Shown here piece by piece: positions 17,460-25,490 of a stretch of DNA of 64,000 bases. The first letter of the stretch is position 1; each line of letters starts with the position of its first letter. A program made the translations under genes and the position numbers. This DNA is from Streptomyces cathayae (GTDB lineage Bacteria; Actinomycetota; Actinomycetes; Streptomycetales; Streptomycetaceae). A model generated the notes under the pieces. It had not been told where the DNA came from, searched no databases, and was given only the letters and a program-made list of their open reading frames with translations. The stretch lies in the NCBI RefSeq assembly GCF_029760955.1, contig NZ_CP121682.1, forward strand, positions 6,138,001 to 6,202,000. The letters run 5' to 3'.

Positions 17460-18587
17460 ATGCCCTCCTCGCTGCCCGTGTCCCGGAGGGGTCTGCTGCT
17501 GGCCGGCGCGGTGGCCGCCACCGCGCCGGCCCTGGCGGCCGAGGCACCCGCCCGGGCGGCCTCCCACCCGCGCCGCCCGTTCGGCCGGTACGGTTCGCCG
17601 GCCGACCGCCTGACCCCCCGAACCCTGTACGTCCACCCCGGCGGCGCCGGTGACTTCACCTCCGTCCAGGCGGCCGTGACCGCCGCGACCGGCACCGGCC
17701 GCGTCCTCGTCCTGGCCCCGGGCACCTACCGGGAGACGGTGTCCGTGGCCGCCGACCGCACCGACATGACCTGGATCGGCGCCTCGCAAAGCCCCCGTGA
17801 CGTCGTGATCGTGTACGACAACGCGGCGGGCACCCCGAAACCGGACGGCTCCGGAAACCACGGAACCTCCGGCTCCGCCACCACCACCGTGCGCCCCGAC
17901 GGCTTCACCGCCCGCTGGATCACCTTCGCCAACGACTGGCTGCGCGCCGACCATCCCGGCACAAGCGGCACCCAGGCCGTCGCCCTGAAGGTGCAGGGCG
18001 ACCGCAGCGCCTTCGCGCACTGCCGTTTCCTCGGCCACCAGGACACCCTGTACGCGGACTCCGCGGCGCTCGGCACCTTCGCCCGCCAGTACTTCTCCCA
18101 CTGCTACGCCGAGGGCGACGTCGACTTCGTGTTCGGCCGGGCGACCGCCGTCTTCGCGCACTGCCACTTCCGCGCCCTGATCCGCCCGGACCTGGCCGGG
18201 GCCCCGCACGGCTTCGTCTTCGCGCCCTCCACGGCCGGCGCCAACCCGCGCGGCTACCTCGTCACACGGAGCAGGATCAGCAGCGATGCACCCGACGGCC
18301 ACTACAAACTGGCCCGCCCCTGGGTGCCCAGCTCCGACCCCACCGCCCGCCCGATGCTCACCGTCCGCGACACCCACCTCGGCCCCGGCATCGACGCCGT
18401 CGCGCCGTACACCGACATGGCGAGCGGTCACCCCTGGCAGGACCAGCGCTTCGCCGAGTACCGCAACTCCGGTCCCGGCGCCGTGGTCACCGTCCCCGAG
18501 AACCGGCCCCAGCTCACCCGCGCCCAGGCCGCCGCCCACACCCGCGAGAGCCACCTCGGCGACTGGCACCCCCGGACCGGCACATGA
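17460..18587 (+). CDS. secreted pectinesterase, CE8
   Basis: 375 residues with a twin-arginine signal (VSRRGLLLAGAVAATAPALA). CE8 right-handed beta-helix motifs appear in order: GTYRETV, the oxyanion Gln in TQAVALKVQGDR, the catalytic Asp region GHQDTLYAD, the second Asp in GDVDFVFGRA, and the LARPW substrate-binding Arg/Trp. It demethylates homogalacturonan so that pectate lyases can act. The RBS is AAGGAG. Its stop overlaps the next esterase gene by 4 bp. Confidence 0.92.
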   Translation: MPSSLPVSRRGLLLAGAVAATAPALAAEAPARAASHPRRPFGRYGSPADRLTPRTLYVHPGGAGDFTSVQAAVTAATGTGRVLVLAPGTYRETVSVAADRTDMTWIGASQSPRDVVIVYDNAAGTPKPDGSGNHGTSGSATTTVRPDGFTARWITFANDWLRADHPGTSGTQAVALKVQGDRSAFAHCRFLGHQDTLYADSAALGTFARQYFSHCYAEGDVDFVFGRATAVFAHCHFRALIRPDLAGAPHGFVFAPSTAGANPRGYLVTRSRISSDAPDGHYKLARPWVPSSDPTARPMLTVRDTHLGPGIDAVAPYTDMASGHPWQDQRFAEYRNSGPGAVVTVPENRPQLTRAQAAAHTRESHLGDWHPRTGT

Positions 18588-19651
18588 CCCCCGCCCCGCC
18601 CGGCCCGCCCGGCCTCCATCCGGCGCTCAAGGACGACCTGACGTTCCCGCTGGCCTGGGGCACCTCACCCGTCCGGGACTTCCCGGCGTGGCGGCGGGCG
18701 GCCCGGGACAAGGTCGGGGAACTGCTCGTCGTGGCGGACCAGGACGGCACACCGTACGCGCCCGAGTTCACCGCGGGCCCGGACGGGGACGGCTGCACCC
18801 GCCAGTGCGTGGAGCTCTCGCTCACCCGGTACGGCAGGGTCCGCGGCGCCCTGCTCACCCCGCGGGGCGCCGGGCCCTTCCCGGCCGTGCTGCTCCTGCA
18901 CGACCACGGTTCCCGCTTCGACATCGGCAAGGAGAAGGGCGTGAGGCCCTGGTACGACGACACCCGGCTCGCCTCCGCCGAACAGTGGGCCGAGCGGTAC
19001 TTCGCCGGGCGCTTCGTCGGCGACGAACTCGCCCGGCGCGGCCATGTGGTGCTCTGCCTGGACGCCCTCGGCTGGGGGGAGCGGGGGCCGCTGGTCTACG
19101 AGCGGCAGCAGGAACTGGCGAGCAACCTCTTCCACCTCGGCTCCTCGCTCGCTGGACTCCACGCCCGCGAGGACCAGCGGGCCGCCGCCTTCCTGGCCGG
19201 CCTCGACCGGGTGGACGCGCGCCGGGTAGCCGCCCTCGGCTTCTCCATGGGCGGCTACCGGGCCTGGCAGGTGGCCGCGCTCAGCGACCACGTCGCGGCG
19301 GCGGCGAGCGTGTGCTGGATGACCGGGCTGAAGGAGATGATGGTGCCCGGGAACAACACGCTGCGCGGGCAGTCGGCGTTCCACATGCTCCACCCCGGGC
19401 TCGCCCGGCACCTGGACATCCCCGACGTGGCGAGCATCGCCGCACCCCGGCCGATGCTCTTCTTCCACGGCGGGCTCGACGCCCTGTTCCCCGCCGACGG
19501 GGTGCGCACCGCCTACGACAGGCTGCGTGCCGTCTGGCGCTCCCAGGGCGCCGAGGACCGGCTGCGGCTGAAGACGTGGCCGGACAGGGGCCACGTCTTC
19601 GACGACGCGATGCAGGACGAGGTGTACGCCTGGCTCGACTCCGTCCTGTGA
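18584..19651 (+). CDS. alpha/beta hydrolase, probable pectin-side-chain esterase
   Basis: 355 residues without a clear signal peptide. Alpha/beta hydrolase fold with the nucleophile in GFSMGGYRA, the acid in GGLDALFP and the histidine in DRGHVFDDAM, preceded by an oxyanion-loop region (LLHDHGSRFDIGKEKG). It resembles the abhydrolase_7/acetylxylan esterase-like group. Translational coupling (4-bp overlap) with the pectinesterase suggests deacetylation or deesterification of pectin fragments, possibly after uptake. The substrate is inferred. Confidence 0.75.
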   Translation: MTPAPPGPPGLHPALKDDLTFPLAWGTSPVRDFPAWRRAARDKVGELLVVADQDGTPYAPEFTAGPDGDGCTRQCVELSLTRYGRVRGALLTPRGAGPFPAVLLLHDHGSRFDIGKEKGVRPWYDDTRLASAEQWAERYFAGRFVGDELARRGHVVLCLDALGWGERGPLVYERQQELASNLFHLGSSLAGLHAREDQRAAAFLAGLDRVDARRVAALGFSMGGYRAWQVAALSDHVAAAASVCWMTGLKEMMVPGNNTLRGQSAFHMLHPGLARHLDIPDVASIAAPRPMLFFHGGLDALFPADGVRTAYDRLRAVWRSQGAEDRLRLKTWPDRGHVFDDAMQDEVYAWLDSVL

Positions 19652-19687
19652 GGACCGCCGCCCGGACCGGTCAGGTGCCCGGCCGGG

Positions 19688-20518
19688 TCACTTGTAGGTG
19701 ATGTCCGAGTCCGAGAACTTGCAGTACTTCCCGTCGGCGCCGGAGCCGAGGTCCTTCGGCTCCTTGCCCGTGTTGTTGCCCTGGTAGCGGGTGCAGGTCT
19801 TCATCTTCTTCTTGCTGTCCCCGTGGATGCGGATCTGCGACAGCGTGGCGGTGTCCCCGTAGTTGGTGTTGATGCCGACGATCGACTTGCCGGGGACCGT
19901 CAGGTCGATGTCCTTCAGCACGATCGTGCGCTTGTACTGCGTCTTGCAGTTGCCGCAGGAGCGCACCAGCTTGCCGAAGTCCTCGACCTGGAAGCCGCTC
20001 ACCGTCAGCGTCCCGGCGCCGTTGAACTGCAGCACCTTGTCCTCGGCCTTCCTCGCGCCGCCGCCGATCACCTTGTACTGCGCCGACGACGACTTGCCCT
20101 TGAAGCTGGCGGCGTCCTCGCCGACATCCAGCCACCACACGTTCTGCAGTGTGCAACTGCCCTTGCAGTGCACGCCGTCGGCGGCCGGGGTGCCGATGAC
20201 GACGTTCTTGAGCGTGGCACCGTCGGCCAGCTCGAAGATCGGGTCCTGGCCCTCGTCCTGGCTGTCGCCGCCCAGATCACCGGTGCCGTAGTACTTCTTC
20301 ATGCCGCCGTCGAGGACCCCGGAGACCGGGACGGTCTTCGACACCGGCTTGCCGCCGGTGTCCTTGGGCCACGAGGAGGCGGCGCTCGCGGTGGACAGCA
20401 TCGTCGAGGTGACGACCGCCGCCCCCGTGATGCCGAGCGCGGAGACTCCGGCGATCACCGCCCGCCTTCTGCCGGTCCGGCGGCGGTGGGAGACGCGCTG
20501 TTCGGCTCGTGCAGTCAT
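19688..20518 (-). CDS. secreted pectate lyase, PL3 family
   Basis: 276 residues with a long Arg-rich n-region and hydrophobic core (AVIAGVSALGITGAAVVTS), cleaved near ASA. The mature domain of about 230 residues has PL3 features: GDGGSQ-like GGDSQDEGQDPIFELADGATLKNVVIG, VHCKGSCTLQNVWWLDVGEDA, and Cys-rich RSCGNCKTQYKRTIVLKD. It is a Ca-dependent endo-acting pectate lyase outside the cell. Start 20518 has an AAGGAA RBS. It is transcribed convergently with the CE8-esterase unit, and the promoter carries paired GGTTGCCGC repeats. Confidence 0.9.
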   Translation of the reverse strand: MTARAEQRVSHRRRTGRRRAVIAGVSALGITGAAVVTSTMLSTASAASSWPKDTGGKPVSKTVPVSGVLDGGMKKYYGTGDLGGDSQDEGQDPIFELADGATLKNVVIGTPAADGVHCKGSCTLQNVWWLDVGEDAASFKGKSSSAQYKVIGGGARKAEDKVLQFNGAGTLTVSGFQVEDFGKLVRSCGNCKTQYKRTIVLKDIDLTVPGKSIVGINTNYGDTATLSQIRIHGDSKKKMKTCTRYQGNNTGKEPKDLGSGADGKYCKFSDSDITYK

Positions 20519-20555
20519 GCTCGTTCCTTGCAAGAGGGGAATCGTTTCGCCTCTT

Positions 20556-20585
20556 GGTTGCCGCAGGACGGGAAAGGGTTGCCGC
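20556..20585 (-). promoter_or_regulatory. 21-bp-spaced direct repeat upstream of PL3 lyase
   Basis: GGTTGCCGC occurs at 20556-20564 and 20577-20585, exactly 21 bp apart (two helical turns), 38-67 bp upstream of the lyase start. Read on the gene's strand it is GCGGCAACC twice. It is a candidate activator site or promoter element; the cognate factor is unknown. Confidence 0.5.
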
Positions 20586-20671
20586 GACCGGGAGGTTTTT
20601 TCCGGCTTCCCGTCGGCCACCCGCGGCCCGTCGTCCGCCCCGCGGGCGAACGGCGGGAACCGCACCGCGCG

Positions 20672-21529
20672 TCAGTCGTCCCGGGCCGCGAAGTCGCCGC
20701 CCACCAGAAGCCGTTCGGAGCCGGTGGCGGCCGTCGCGGTGTACGTGTCGCCCCCGGCGTCCCGGCCGCCGCGCGCGTGGTCGTACTGCCCCGCGAAGAC
20801 CCACTCGCCCGGCGTGACGGTGCGCCCCTTTTTGAGGGTCCAGGTGTGGACGAGGAAGCCGTCCCGCTCGTCGGTGGTCAGCAGGAAGTCCTCCTCGGGC
20901 AGGGAACGCCAGGCGCCCGTGGAGGAGACCCCGCCGGTCTGCGCGATCCGCAGCTCCACGGTGAGCGCGGTCAGCGGCTCGGTGGTCTTCAGGGTGATGT
21001 TGCTCTGCGCCCAGAACTCGTTGCTGTGCCGGTCCACCGAGCCGTCCGACCACAGCGGCCCGTCCTCGACGCCTCGGGGCTGAGGCGTGGTCCCCGGTGC
21101 CTTCGTCGTGGGCGTCTCCGTCCCCGGGGTCCGGGCCGGTGCCGAGCCCGGCTCGCCGGTCTCCTTCGGGGGGCCCGTCGACGGCTGCGCCGGCGGCAGG
21201 GGCGCCCGGCTCGTCGCGTCCGGCGACGGTGTGGGCTCCGGTGCCGGCGAGACCGCCACCTTTCGCTGTGCGGGAGGCTCCTCGCCCGTCACCACGGACG
21301 CGACCGCGAAGCCGCCCGCCGCGAGCACTCCGGCGACCGCGGCCGTCGTGCCCGCCACCCGGATCCACCCGAGCACCGGAGGGCGGGTGGCCCGGCGGCC
21401 GGGCCGGGCCGGCCGGGCCATGCCGCGTTCGACCCGGGCCAGGATGCGCTCCCGGTCGGGCTCGTGCTCCCCGGCCGTCTCGTGCAGCCGGGCGCGCAGC
21501 TCCTCGTGCACGTCCCGCCGCATCGTCAT
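20672..21529 (-). CDS. membrane protein paired with ECF sigma factor (putative anti-sigma-like)
   Basis: 285 residues. A short cytoplasmic N-terminal part (about 55 residues, Arg/Glu-rich) is followed by one transmembrane helix (VAGTTAAVAGVLAAGGFAVASVV). A Pro/Thr-rich linker then leads to an extracellular beta-rich domain (residues about 175-285: WAQSNITLKTTEPLTALTVELRIAQTGG...). The ATG overlaps the sigma-factor stop by 4 bp. The topology and coupling resemble a transmembrane anti-sigma, but no zinc HxxxCxxC motif is visible, so the role is inferred from position. The extracellular domain could sense a polysaccharide or cell-envelope ligand. Confidence 0.6.
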   Translation of the reverse strand: MTMRRDVHEELRARLHETAGEHEPDRERILARVERGMARPARPGRRATRPPVLGWIRVAGTTAAVAGVLAAGGFAVASVVTGEEPPAQRKVAVSPAPEPTPSPDATSRAPLPPAQPSTGPPKETGEPGSAPARTPGTETPTTKAPGTTPQPRGVEDGPLWSDGSVDRHSNEFWAQSNITLKTTEPLTALTVELRIAQTGGVSSTGAWRSLPEEDFLLTTDERDGFLVHTWTLKKGRTVTPGEWVFAGQYDHARGGRDAGGDTYTATAATGSERLLVGGDFAARDD

Positions 21530-22104
21530 CGGTCCCTTCCCGTGTCCTCGCCGGCGGGCTTCCCCGGGTGCCCCGCCGCGGCGTGCACCCTTCGGGGCAC
21601 CTCCGCCGTGCCCAGCAGCCGCTGCAGTTCGGCCATCCCCTTCGAGGTCTGGCTCTTCACCGTACCCACCGAGACGCCCAGGGCCAGCGCGGTGTCCTTC
21701 TCCGACAGGTCGAAGGCGTGCCGCAGCACCACACACGCCCGCTTGCGGAACGGCAGTCTGCGCAACGCCTCCCGCACATCCAGCACGCCCGCGACGTCCG
21801 GATTCTCGACCCGCTCCTCACGCTGCGGCCAGAACAGGGCGATCCGGCGCCGCTCGCGCACCGCGCCGCGGATGCGGGTACGCGCCATGTTGGCGACCAC
21901 GCCCCGCGCGTACGCCACCGGATGCTCGGCGGCGCGCACCCGGTCCCAGCGGTGCCACAGGGCCAGCAGCGCGTCCGCGGCCAGGTCGTCGGCGGCGTCC
22001 GCCTCGCCCGTCAGCAGCCAGGCCAGACGGGACAGTTCGGCGTAGTGACGCTCGAAGAAGGCGTGGAACTCCACGGAGGCGGCGTCGTCGACGAGCGCAC
22101 CCAC
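21526..22104 (-). CDS. RNA polymerase sigma factor, SigE-type ECF subfamily
   Basis: 192 residues. Region 2 spans about residues 10-85 (HYAELSRLAWLLTGEADAADDLAADALLALWHRW) and region 4 about 110-165, with the -35-binding helix-turn-helix DLSEKDTALALGVSVGTVKSQTSKGM. The GTG start at 22104 is chosen for its GGGAGG RBS; earlier in-frame codons lack one. The coupled downstream membrane protein likely controls it. Pectin genes flank both sides, so it may activate the convergent or divergent lyase promoters, but that is conjecture. Confidence 0.87.
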   Translation of the reverse strand: MGALVDDAASVEFHAFFERHYAELSRLAWLLTGEADAADDLAADALLALWHRWDRVRAAEHPVAYARGVVANMARTRIRGAVRERRRIALFWPQREERVENPDVAGVLDVREALRRLPFRKRACVVLRHAFDLSEKDTALALGVSVGTVKSQTSKGMAELQRLLGTAEVPRRVHAAAGHPGKPAGEDTGRDR

Positions 22105-22294
22105 GGGCCACCTCCCCTCGCAGCGGTGTCGAATGCCGGGCGAGCCCACGGATGTGACGGTGCGTGCCCTGTGGACGACACGCGCATGTCAGGGGTCGGC
22201 CGTGCGGGTTCCGGAGCGTAGCAGTGATCATCCAGGGGACTGTGTGACGGGTCGAACGGTGGACGGCCCGTCGTCACCGGAATCCGTACCCCGC

Positions 22295-22318
22295 GGCGGC
22301 CCCGCGCGCGGGGCCGCC
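22295..22318 (-). terminator. hairpin after iclR gene
   Basis: GGCGGCCCCG / CGGGGCCGCC inverted repeat (22295-22304 / 22309-22318) just past the stop of the minus-strand IclR gene. Confidence 0.65.
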
Positions 22319-22325
22319 CGTGCGG

Positions 22326-23099
22326 TCAGAGCCTCCGGGTGGCCAGGGTCAGCCGGTCGCGCGCGTCGAACAGGGCGTCCTTGACCATCTGTTCGTGTGC
22401 GGGGGTGAGCCGGGCGACCGGCACCGAGCAGCTGATCGCGTCCCGCGCGGGCGTGCGGTAGGGGATCGCCACCCCGAAGCAGCGCAGCCCGAGCGTGTTC
22501 TCCTCGCGGTCCACGGCGAAGCCCTGCTCGCGCACCTGGTGCAGCTCCTCGATGAGCTTCTCCCGGTCCGTGATGGTGTTCTCGGTGAGGGCGGGCAGCG
22601 TCTGCGGGAGCATCTTGCGCACCTGCTCGTCCGGGTACGTGCTCAGCAGCGCCTTGCCGAGCGACGTCGAGTGCGCGGGCAGCCGGCGGCCGACCCGGGT
22701 GAAGGGGCGCAGGTAGTGCTGCGACTGCCGGGTGGCCAGATAGACGACGTTGGTGCCGTCGAGCCGGGCCAGGTGGATGGTCTCCGTGGTGTCGTCCGAG
22801 AGCCGGTCCAGGGTGGGACGGGCCGCCGCCACCACCTCGTCGCCGTCGATGTAGGACGTGCCCACGAGCAGCGCCCGCACGCCGATGCCGTACCGGGTGC
22901 CCGTCGCGTCCGTCTCCACCCAGCCGAGGTCGACGAGGGTGCGCAGCAGCATGTAGAGGCTGGACTTGGGGTAGCCGACGGCCTCCTGGACCGCCGCCAG
23001 GGAGTGCATACCGGGGCGTCCGGCGAAGTACTCGAGCAGTTCAACGGTCCGCACCGCGGACTTGACCTGTGCGCCGCCGCCCGTCTCGCCAGCCGACAT
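22326..23099 (-). CDS. IclR-family transcriptional regulator
   Basis: 257 residues. An N-terminal winged HTH (residues about 10-75: VKSAVRTVELLEYFAGRPGMHSLAAVQEAVGYPKSSLYMLLRTL) precedes the IclR effector domain, with GVRALLVGTSYIDGDEVVAAA and a C-terminal FGVAIPYRTPARDAISCSVPVARL. It is divergent from the 2,5-dioxovalerate dehydrogenase gene across a 150-bp gap with a good dyad. IclR proteins with this arrangement (KdgR-like) usually respond to keto-deoxy sugar acids, so control of galacturonate or glucarate catabolism is likely. Confidence 0.9.
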   Translation of the reverse strand: MSAGETGGGAQVKSAVRTVELLEYFAGRPGMHSLAAVQEAVGYPKSSLYMLLRTLVDLGWVETDATGTRYGIGVRALLVGTSYIDGDEVVAAARPTLDRLSDDTTETIHLARLDGTNVVYLATRQSQHYLRPFTRVGRRLPAHSTSLGKALLSTYPDEQVRKMLPQTLPALTENTITDREKLIEELHQVREQGFAVDREENTLGLRCFGVAIPYRTPARDAISCSVPVARLTPAHEQMVKDALFDARDRLTLATRRL

Positions 23100-23170
23100 G
23101 CCCTTGACCCTTCGTTCGACGAGAAGCTGAAGTTATAGTCTCCAGCAGCACATTCATCATCAGAGACAGT

Positions 23171-23186
23171 GTTCAGTATATCGAAC
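23171..23186. promoter_or_regulatory. candidate IclR operator
   Basis: GTTCAGTATATCGAAC is a 16-bp imperfect palindrome (12 of 16 positions symmetric, GTTC...GAAC arms) in the divergent iclR/dehydrogenase promoter region. The spacing and AT-rich centre suit an IclR-family dimer site. Confidence 0.5.
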
Positions 23187-23249
23187 GCCGCCGATGGGTG
23201 ACGTACATACTCCGGCATTGTGGGCGGCAGTCAAGTGGAGGGACTCGCG

Positions 23250-24779
23250 GTGGCAGCAGCACCAGTCTGGAGCGTCGACCCCCGTACCGGGAAACAGCGG
23301 GAACAGGTCGCGGTGGAGGCCACGGTTCAGGAGGTGGACGCCGCCGTCCGGGCCGCGCACGACGCGCGGGGCGCCCTGGCCGACCGCATCGTCCGCGCGG
23401 CCTTCCTGCGCAGTGCCGCCGACGAACTCGAGGCGGCCAGGGACCGGCTCGTCGAGGCCGCCGACGCCGAGACCGCCCTCGGCCCGGTCCGGCTGACCGG
23501 CGAACTCGCCCGCACCTGCTACCAGTTGCGGGCCTTCGCCGGCATCGTCGAGGAGGGCGCCTTCCTCGACGTCGTCATCGACCACCCCGACGACACCGCG
23601 ACCCCGCCCGTCCCGGACCTGCGCCGCTACAAGGTCCCGCTGGGGGTCGTCGCCGTCTACTCGGCCTCCAACTTCCCCTTCGCCTTCTCCGTCCCCGGCG
23701 GCGACACCGCGAGCGCGCTCGCGGCCGGCTGCCCGGTGGTCGTCAAGGCCCACCCCGACCACCCGGGCCTGTCCGAGCTGGTCGCCAGGGTGCTGCGCCG
23801 CGCGGCGGCCCGGCACGACATCCCCGAGAGCGTGCTCGGCCTGGTGCACGGCTTCGAGGCCGGCGTCGAACTGGTCCGGCACCCGCTGGTCGCGGCGGCC
23901 GGCTTCACCGGCTCGGTGCGCGGCGGACGCGCCCTCTTCGACGCGGCGGCCGCCCGCCCGGTCCCGATCCCGTTCCACGGCGAGCTGGGCTCCCTGAACC
24001 CGGTCCTGGTCACCGAGGCCGCCGCCGCCGAGCGCGCCGAGGCGATCGGGGCCGGTCTCGCCGGTTCGATGACGCTGGGCGTCGGCCAGTTCTGCGTCAA
24101 GCCGGGCCTCGTCCTGGCCCCGGCGGGCGCGGCCGGCGACCGCCTCGTCACGTCCCTGACCGACGCCGTCAGCGCCGCCGACGCCGGCGTCCTGCTCGAC
24201 CACCGGATGCGCGACAACTTCGTCGCCGGGGTCGCCGAGCGCGCCCAACTGCCCGACGTGGAGTCCCCGGTGACCCCGGGCGCGGGCGGCGAGCACACGG
24301 TCAGCGCCGGGTTCCTCACCGTCCCGGCGAGCAGGCTCGCCACGGAGGGCGAGCACGACCTGCTGCTGGAGGAGTGCTTCGGACCGGTCACCGTCGTGGT
24401 CCGCTACGAGGACGACACCGAGGTCCGCTCCGTCCTGACCCGCCTCCCCGGCAACCTCACCGCCACCGTCCACCTGTCCGAGGAGGAGGGCGCCGGACAG
24501 GGCCGGGGCGCGGAGATCCTCGCCGAACTGACCCCGCTCGCCGGCCGGGTGCTCGTCAACGCCTGGCCGACCGGTGTCGCGGTCGCCCCGGCCCAGCACC
24601 ACGGCGGCCCGTACCCGGCGACCACCTCCACCTCCACCTCGGTCGGCGGCACCGCCATCGAGCGCTGGCTGCGTCCCGTCGCCTACCAGAACAGCCCGGC
24701 CGCCCTCCTGCCGCCGGAACTGCGCGACGACAACCCGCAGAAACTGCCCCGCCGCTTCAACGGCGGCCTGGAGCGCTGA
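23250..24779 (+). CDS. 2,5-dioxovalerate (alpha-ketoglutarate semialdehyde) dehydrogenase
   Basis: 509 residues. ALDH-superfamily enzyme of the KGSADH type: VYSASNFPFAFSVPGGDTASALAAGCPVVVKAHP for cofactor binding, FTGSVRGGRAL, the catalytic glutamate in FHGELGSLNP and the catalytic cysteine in VGQFCVKPG. The C-terminal AYQNSPAALLPPELRDDNP is typical of this subgroup. It oxidises 2,5-dioxovalerate, the KdgD product, to 2-oxoglutarate, closing the sugar-acid pathway. The GTG at 23250 is preferred over 23220 because GGAGGG lies 7 bp upstream. Confidence 0.9.
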   Translation: MAAAPVWSVDPRTGKQREQVAVEATVQEVDAAVRAAHDARGALADRIVRAAFLRSAADELEAARDRLVEAADAETALGPVRLTGELARTCYQLRAFAGIVEEGAFLDVVIDHPDDTATPPVPDLRRYKVPLGVVAVYSASNFPFAFSVPGGDTASALAAGCPVVVKAHPDHPGLSELVARVLRRAAARHDIPESVLGLVHGFEAGVELVRHPLVAAAGFTGSVRGGRALFDAAAARPVPIPFHGELGSLNPVLVTEAAAAERAEAIGAGLAGSMTLGVGQFCVKPGLVLAPAGAAGDRLVTSLTDAVSAADAGVLLDHRMRDNFVAGVAERAQLPDVESPVTPGAGGEHTVSAGFLTVPASRLATEGEHDLLLEECFGPVTVVVRYEDDTEVRSVLTRLPGNLTATVHLSEEEGAGQGRGAEILAELTPLAGRVLVNAWPTGVAVAPAQHHGGPYPATTSTSTSVGGTAIERWLRPVAYQNSPAALLPPELRDDNPQKLPRRFNGGLER

Positions 24780-24807
24780 GCGCGCACCCGGCACGGCACG
24801 GTACGCA

Positions 24808-24840
24808 GGGCCCGTCCGGCAGGATCCGCCGGACGGGCCC
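24808..24840 (+). terminator. hairpin after 2,5-dioxovalerate dehydrogenase gene
   Basis: Perfect 13-bp stem GGGCCCGTCCGGC / GCCGGACGGGCCC (24808-24820 / 24828-24840) with a 7-nt loop. Confidence 0.85.
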
Positions 24841-24908
24841 CCGCGACGGAACGCGGCGGAGGCCGGCCCACCGGGAACCACCGCCCGCCGGGGAACGTCC
24901 TGCAGTGC

Positions 24909-25415
24909 ATGATCGAATCGCACCGGACCGTGGACTCCTTGGTGATCAGGACGGCCCTGGCGGCCGAGGCCGCGGACATCGCCGCGCTGCACCTGCGCGC
25001 CCGGTCCACGTACTACCCGGACGGCCTCCCCGAGGACGGCACCGACTGGCCGGCGCGCTGGCGGGAGGCCGTCGAGCACCCCGACGGGCAGGTGCTGTGC
25101 GCGGTGCGGGACGGCCACCTGGCCGGCATCGCCTCGTTCCGCACCCCGCCGGGCGCTCCCGCCGACACGGTCAAGCTGTTCCAGTTCCACGTCGACCCGG
25201 GCCAGTGGCGCGCCGGCATCGGCACGGCCCTGCACACCGCCTGCGTCGAGGAGTGGCGGGCGAACGGACGGCGGACCGCCGTGCTCGAGGTGCACGCCGA
25301 CAACCGGCGGGCCCAGGCCTTCTACACCCGCCGGGGCTGGATCCCGGACCCGGGGCGTCCGCCCGCCGAGGACGACCACCACCTCCACCTGTGCTTCGCC
25401 GTGCCGGGGGAATGA
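24909..25415 (+). CDS. GNAT-family N-acetyltransferase
   Basis: 168 residues. GNAT fold with the acetyl-CoA binding motif A region QWRAGIGTALHTACVEEWRANG and the C-terminal AVLEVHADNRRAQAFYTRRGWI. The substrate is not predictable. It is a stand-alone gene between a terminator and the FrnE-like gene. The start is uncertain because no strong RBS precedes ATG 24909. Confidence 0.85.
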   Translation: MIESHRTVDSLVIRTALAAEAADIAALHLRARSTYYPDGLPEDGTDWPARWREAVEHPDGQVLCAVRDGHLAGIASFRTPPGAPADTVKLFQFHVDPGQWRAGIGTALHTACVEEWRANGRRTAVLEVHADNRRAQAFYTRRGWIPDPGRPPAEDDHHLHLCFAVPGE

Positions 25416-25426
25416 ACCCCACTGGT

Positions 25427-25436
25427 TGAACGTTCA
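25427..25436. promoter_or_regulatory. TGAACGTTCA palindrome
   Basis: Perfect 10-bp palindrome 55 bp upstream of the DsbA/FrnE-like gene, in its likely promoter. The binding protein is unknown. Confidence 0.35.
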
Positions 25437-25490
25437 CGCAGGCAGCGGAGGGAGTCTCCGTGTCCCCACGACCGGGAGAGTGCCTGAACG

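Noticed and set aside
19823..22045. 740-residue plus-strand frame opposite the PL3, membrane-protein and sigma genes
   Set aside because: Composition is typical of antisense GC-rich frames and all three minus-strand genes have clear domains and RBSs.
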